Shown here one piece after another: positions 40,012-42,984 of a stretch of DNA of 42,984 nt. The translations under genes and the position numbers were made by a program. Positions within the stretch are counted from its first letter, which is position 1. Each line of letters starts with the position of its first letter. The DNA lies in NCBI RefSeq assembly GCF_001672775.1, contig NZ_LZKJ01000055.1:1-42984 (forward strand). The letters run 5' to 3'. The notes under the pieces were generated by a model. The model searched no databases. It saw only the letters and a program-made list of their open reading frames with translations, and was not told where the DNA came from. This DNA is from Mycobacterium kyorinense (GTDB lineage Bacteria; Actinomycetota; Actinomycetes; Mycobacteriales; Mycobacteriaceae).

Positions 40012-42821
40012 GCGAGCACCGAATGAAACGGCCCTTCTTCCCCCGAATGGTCCGCGTCTTCGCCATACCGATCATCGCGTTCTGGGCCCTGCTCGCCGTG
40101 TCGACGAACACGTTCATGCCGCAGGTCGAACGGGTCGCGGAAGAACTCGCGGGGCCGATGGTTCCGCACTATGCGCCCTCGCAGCGGGCACTGCTGCACA
40201 TCGGCGAGAAATTCCACGAATCCGATTCGACCAACTTGACCATGGTTGTGCTGGAAGCCGACCGGCCGTTGGGCGATGCGGACCACCAGTATTACGACGA
40301 TTTGGTGCGCCGCCTCAAGCGTGATCCCACCCACGTGCAGTACGTGATGGATCTGTGGGGGAAGCCGATCACCGCGGCGGGGGCGCAGAGCGTCGACGGC
40401 AAGGCCGCGTACGTGCTGTTGCGCCTCGCAGGCGATATCGGCCAGATGGAAGCGAATGAGTCGGTCAACGCGGTTCGGCATATCGTCGCGAACGAAATGC
40501 CGCCGCCCGGGCTCAAGGTCTACGTCAGCGGCGCTGCTCCGCTCGCCTCGGACACGGTGGCTATCGCCAATTCGAGCTTGAACAACATCACGATCGTGAC
40601 GATCTTCCTCATCGTCGGGATGTTGCTGTTGGTTTACCGCTCCATCACCAATCTGCTGGTGCCCCTGCTCGGGGTTTTGATCGAGATGCTGGTCGCGAAG
40701 GGGGTTGTCGCCACCCTCGGGCATTTGGGATACATCGAGCTCTCGTCATTCGCCGTCAATATCGTCGTCGCGCTGACCCTGGGAGCAGGCACGGACTATG
40801 GCATCTTCTTGATGGGCCGCTATCACGAGGCGCGACAGGCCGGCGAAGGCAGGGAGGCGGCGTTTTACACCGCCTACAAGAGCGTCACGCCCATCATCCT
40901 CGGCTCGGGCCTGACGATCGCGGGGGCATGTTTCTGCTTGATTTTCGCGCGCCTCAACTACTTCCACACCATGGGGCCGGCCGTCGCCATCGCGATGCTC
41001 TTCAACATCGCGGCCGCGTTGACACTCGGCCCGGCCATCTTGACCGTGGGCAGCCTTTTCGGGCTCTTCGACCCGAAAGCCAAGGCCAAAGCGCAGCTGT
41101 ATCGGCGGATCGGCACGAGCGTGGTGCGGTGGCCGGTGCCGATCTTCGTGGCCAGTTCCGCGGCCGTCGTGCTCGGGGCGATTTTCGTGCCAACGTATCG
41201 GCAGAACTACGACGACCGTCAGTACCAACCGCACGGTGCCCCCGCCAATCAGGGTTTCGCGGCGGCGGATCGGCACTTTCCGAAGAGCAAGCTGTTCTCC
41301 GAGATGCTGATGATCGAGACGGATCATGACATGCGGAACTCGGCTGACTTCATTTCGTTGGACCGGGCGGCCAAGAGTCTCATTCGCCTTCCCGGTGTCG
41401 CGATGGTGCAAAGCATCACCAGGCCCCTGGGCCGGCCCTTGGAACATGCCACGCTGCCCTACTTGTTCACCACGCAGGGCAGCGGGAACGGTCAACAGCT
41501 TCCGTTCAACAAGCAGCAAAACGCCAATACCGATCAGCAAGCACAGATTACGACACACACCGTCGAAGTCTTGCGGCAGGAGATCGTCTTCTTCCAACGG
41601 ATGTCGGATGAGCTGCACAAGACGGTGCTCACCGTCGAGGATCTGCAACAGATTACCGATGAGATGAACTCGGAGATCTCCAACCTCGACGACTTCTTCC
41701 GGCCGATCAAGAGCTACTTCTTTTGGGAGAAGCATTGTTTCGACATTCCGATCTGCTGGGCATTCAGATCGCTATTCGAGGGCCTCGACAACATCGACCA
41801 CCTGGCTGCTGACATCAAGGACGCCAGAACCTCCCTCGAGGCCCTGGACAGGCTGTTGCCGCAAGTCATCACCCAGCTGAAGCTCACTGCCGACGACTCG
41901 GAGGCGTTGGCCGCGCTGTTGGTCAGCAGCTACGGCCAGTCGTCGCTGCAGTCCACCCAGACCGACCAGACATTCGACGACCTGGTCAATGTGGGACTCG
42001 ATTTCGATCGTTCCCGCAGCGATGACTTCTTCTACATCCCCCGCGAGGGCTTCGACAACGAAGACGTCAAAACCGGTATGGCGCTGCTGATGTCGCCCGA
42101 CGGCCAGGCTGCCCGCTTCATCGTCACCCACGAGGGCAACGCCATGGGTCCGGAAGGGGTGCAGCATGTCGAACAGTTCCCCACAGCGATAACCGCGGCG
42201 CTGAAAGAGACCTCGTTGGCTGGCGCGAGGGTGTATATCGGCGGGTCTGGATCCAACGATAAGGACATCAAAGAGTACGCCGCGTCCGATCTGCTGATCG
42301 TGGCGATCGCGGCCTTCGTGCTGATCTTCTTGATCATGCTGTTCCTCACGCGAAGTCTGATGGCCGCCTTGGTGATTCCCGGCACCGTGGCGTTCTCCTA
42401 CGCCGGGGCGTTCGGGCTCTCGATCCTCGTCTGGCAGCACCTGATCGGCCTGCCGCTGCACTGGTTGATACTGCCGCTGACGTTCATCATCCTGGTGGCG
42501 GTGGGTTCGGACTACAACCTGCTATTGATCGTTCGCGTCAAAGAGGAGCTTCACGCCGGATTGAATACCGGTCTGATCCGTGCGCTGGGAAGTACCGGTG
42601 GTGTGGTGACATCTGCGGGATTGGTATTCGCGTTCACGATGCTGGCAATGCTGACAAGCGATCTCAGATCGATCGGTCAGGTGGGTTCGACAGTATGTAT
42701 CGGCCTGCTGCTCGACACGTTGATCGTGCGTTCGTTTGTCGTGCCGTGCATCGTCAGAATCCTCGGACCGTGGTTCTGGTGGCCAACGCTGGTGCGTTCC
42801 CGCCCGCTACCGCAGCGGTGA
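40008..42821 (+). CDS. MmpL-family RND transporter
   Basis: MmpL transporter of 937 residues, the RND-type inner-membrane pump of lipid or siderophore export. It has two six-helix-type halves with the proton-relay Asp-Tyr pairs in GAGTDYGIFLMGRYHE and AVGSDYNLLLIVRVKEE. A first extracytoplasmic domain lies after helix 1. A large second one (roughly residues 405-760) contains a long helical coiled-coil region with QQAQITTHTVEVLRQEI and DDFFRPIKSYFFWEKHC, as in MmpL4/MmpL5-type proteins. It is translationally coupled to mmpS by a 4-bp overlap. The substrate is unknown. Confidence 0.94.
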   Translation: MSEHRMKRPFFPRMVRVFAIPIIAFWALLAVSTNTFMPQVERVAEELAGPMVPHYAPSQRALLHIGEKFHESDSTNLTMVVLEADRPLGDADHQYYDDLVRRLKRDPTHVQYVMDLWGKPITAAGAQSVDGKAAYVLLRLAGDIGQMEANESVNAVRHIVANEMPPPGLKVYVSGAAPLASDTVAIANSSLNNITIVTIFLIVGMLLLVYRSITNLLVPLLGVLIEMLVAKGVVATLGHLGYIELSSFAVNIVVALTLGAGTDYGIFLMGRYHEARQAGEGREAAFYTAYKSVTPIILGSGLTIAGACFCLIFARLNYFHTMGPAVAIAMLFNIAAALTLGPAILTVGSLFGLFDPKAKAKAQLYRRIGTSVVRWPVPIFVASSAAVVLGAIFVPTYRQNYDDRQYQPHGAPANQGFAAADRHFPKSKLFSEMLMIETDHDMRNSADFISLDRAAKSLIRLPGVAMVQSITRPLGRPLEHATLPYLFTTQGSGNGQQLPFNKQQNANTDQQAQITTHTVEVLRQEIVFFQRMSDELHKTVLTVEDLQQITDEMNSEISNLDDFFRPIKSYFFWEKHCFDIPICWAFRSLFEGLDNIDHLAADIKDARTSLEALDRLLPQVITQLKLTADDSEALAALLVSSYGQSSLQSTQTDQTFDDLVNVGLDFDRSRSDDFFYIPREGFDNEDVKTGMALLMSPDGQAARFIVTHEGNAMGPEGVQHVEQFPTAITAALKETSLAGARVYIGGSGSNDKDIKEYAASDLLIVAIAAFVLIFLIMLFLTRSLMAALVIPGTVAFSYAGAFGLSILVWQHLIGLPLHWLILPLTFIILVAVGSDYNLLLIVRVKEELHAGLNTGLIRALGSTGGVVTSAGLVFAFTMLAMLTSDLRSIGQVGSTVCIGLLLDTLIVRSFVVPCIVRILGPWFWWPTLVRSRPLPQR

Positions 42822-42835
42822 GACCTGCCGCGTGG

Positions 42836-42984
42836 TCATCGCCCGGCGATGACCTTCGCGGTGATGACGCCGAGCTTGAGCATGCCAAGCCAGGTCGAGG
42901 GGGTGAGCAGCGTCGGCCACCCGGTGCGAGCACGATCTGCACTGAGGTCCCGCCCGGCGAATCGGTCACGCAGCCATCGCAGCG
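42836..42984 (-). CDS. C-terminal part of an unidentified gene, cut by the window edge
   Basis: A minus-strand reading frame runs from the right edge to a TGA at 42836-42838. It encodes the last 48 or so residues of a protein, ending [22 protein letters not shown]. The frame is open to the edge and lies convergent with mmpL. I do not recognise the family from this piece, and there may be another explanation for the open frame. Confidence 0.5.
   Translation of the reverse strand, partial: LRWLRDRFAGRDLSADRARTGWPTLLTPSTWLGMLKLGVITAKVIAGR

Noticed and set aside
1..42984. Transfer RNA, ribosomal RNA, CRISPR arrays, insertion sequences and phage genes
   Set aside because: I looked for their hallmarks (conserved loops, regular repeats with spacers, transposase motifs) and saw none that I could support.

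Overview
The window looks like a chromosomal segment of a Mycobacterium-type actinomycete. It is GC-rich and densely coded, uses many GTG starts, and holds a very long CtpI-type P-ATPase, an MmpS/MmpL pair, several FadD, FadE and TetR genes, an AveC-family protein beside a P450, and an Rv0320-like exported protein. I see no rRNA, tRNA, CRISPR array, insertion sequence or phage gene. The species cannot be fixed from the sequence alone.

Layout. (1) 0.1-4.4 kb, minus strand: a lipid-activation operon with two different acyl-CoA synthetases and an HSL-type esterase, divergent from an alpha/beta-hydrolase and a methyltransferase (4.5-6.1 kb). (2) 6.2-11.0 kb: a ctpI-like P-type ATPase of 1611 residues whose N-terminal half looks like a decayed second ATPase. 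(3) 11.0-15.2 kb: a fadD/SDR pair, a methyltransferase and a second SDR. (4) 15.4-21.3 kb: the most unusual block. A minus-strand operon reads TetR, 34-residue Trp-rich membrane peptide, NorD-like VWA protein, NorQ/CbbQ-like AAA ATPase, 42-residue membrane peptide, polytopic membrane protein, single-pass membrane protein, DapB-like dehydrogenase. An NTF2-like protein converges on it. (5) 21.5-23.9 kb: a second copy of the polytopic membrane protein and of the TetR gene, plus an SDR. Both halves carry the same putative operator, TGAC-N4-GTCA, found three times. (6) 23.9-28.4 kb: a coiled-coil membrane protein, a SelO pseudokinase, a small exported protein, a CsbD-like stress protein with a clean intrinsic terminator, a hemerythrin-like protein and a YdeI/OmpD-associated protein. 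(7) 28.5-31.4 kb: a P450, an AveC-family protein and a 38-residue membrane peptide, divergent from a TetR gene across an 18-bp palindrome. (8) 31.4-35.9 kb: a catabolic operon with an FAD monooxygenase, two unlike acyl-CoA dehydrogenases and an SDR. (9) 35.9-38.9 kb: an exported protein, an M42 peptidase and a class I aldolase. (10) 38.9-42.8 kb: a small membrane protein and mmpS-mmpL preceded by a near-perfect 29-bp palindrome. The window ends inside a minus-strand gene.

How the genes may work together. Most of the content fits uptake, activation, oxidation and export of lipids or terpenoid/steroid-like compounds. The strongest candidate for an undescribed system is the 15.9-21.3 kb operon. 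NorQ/NorD-type pairs are known to activate metalloenzymes (nitric oxide reductase, Rubisco), but no NorB/NorC or Rubisco gene is present. The likely client is the small membrane complex encoded beside them, whose polytopic subunit keeps Asp, His and Glu residues in both copies. That reading is inference; the gene order, motifs, overlaps and repeated operator are visible in the sequence.
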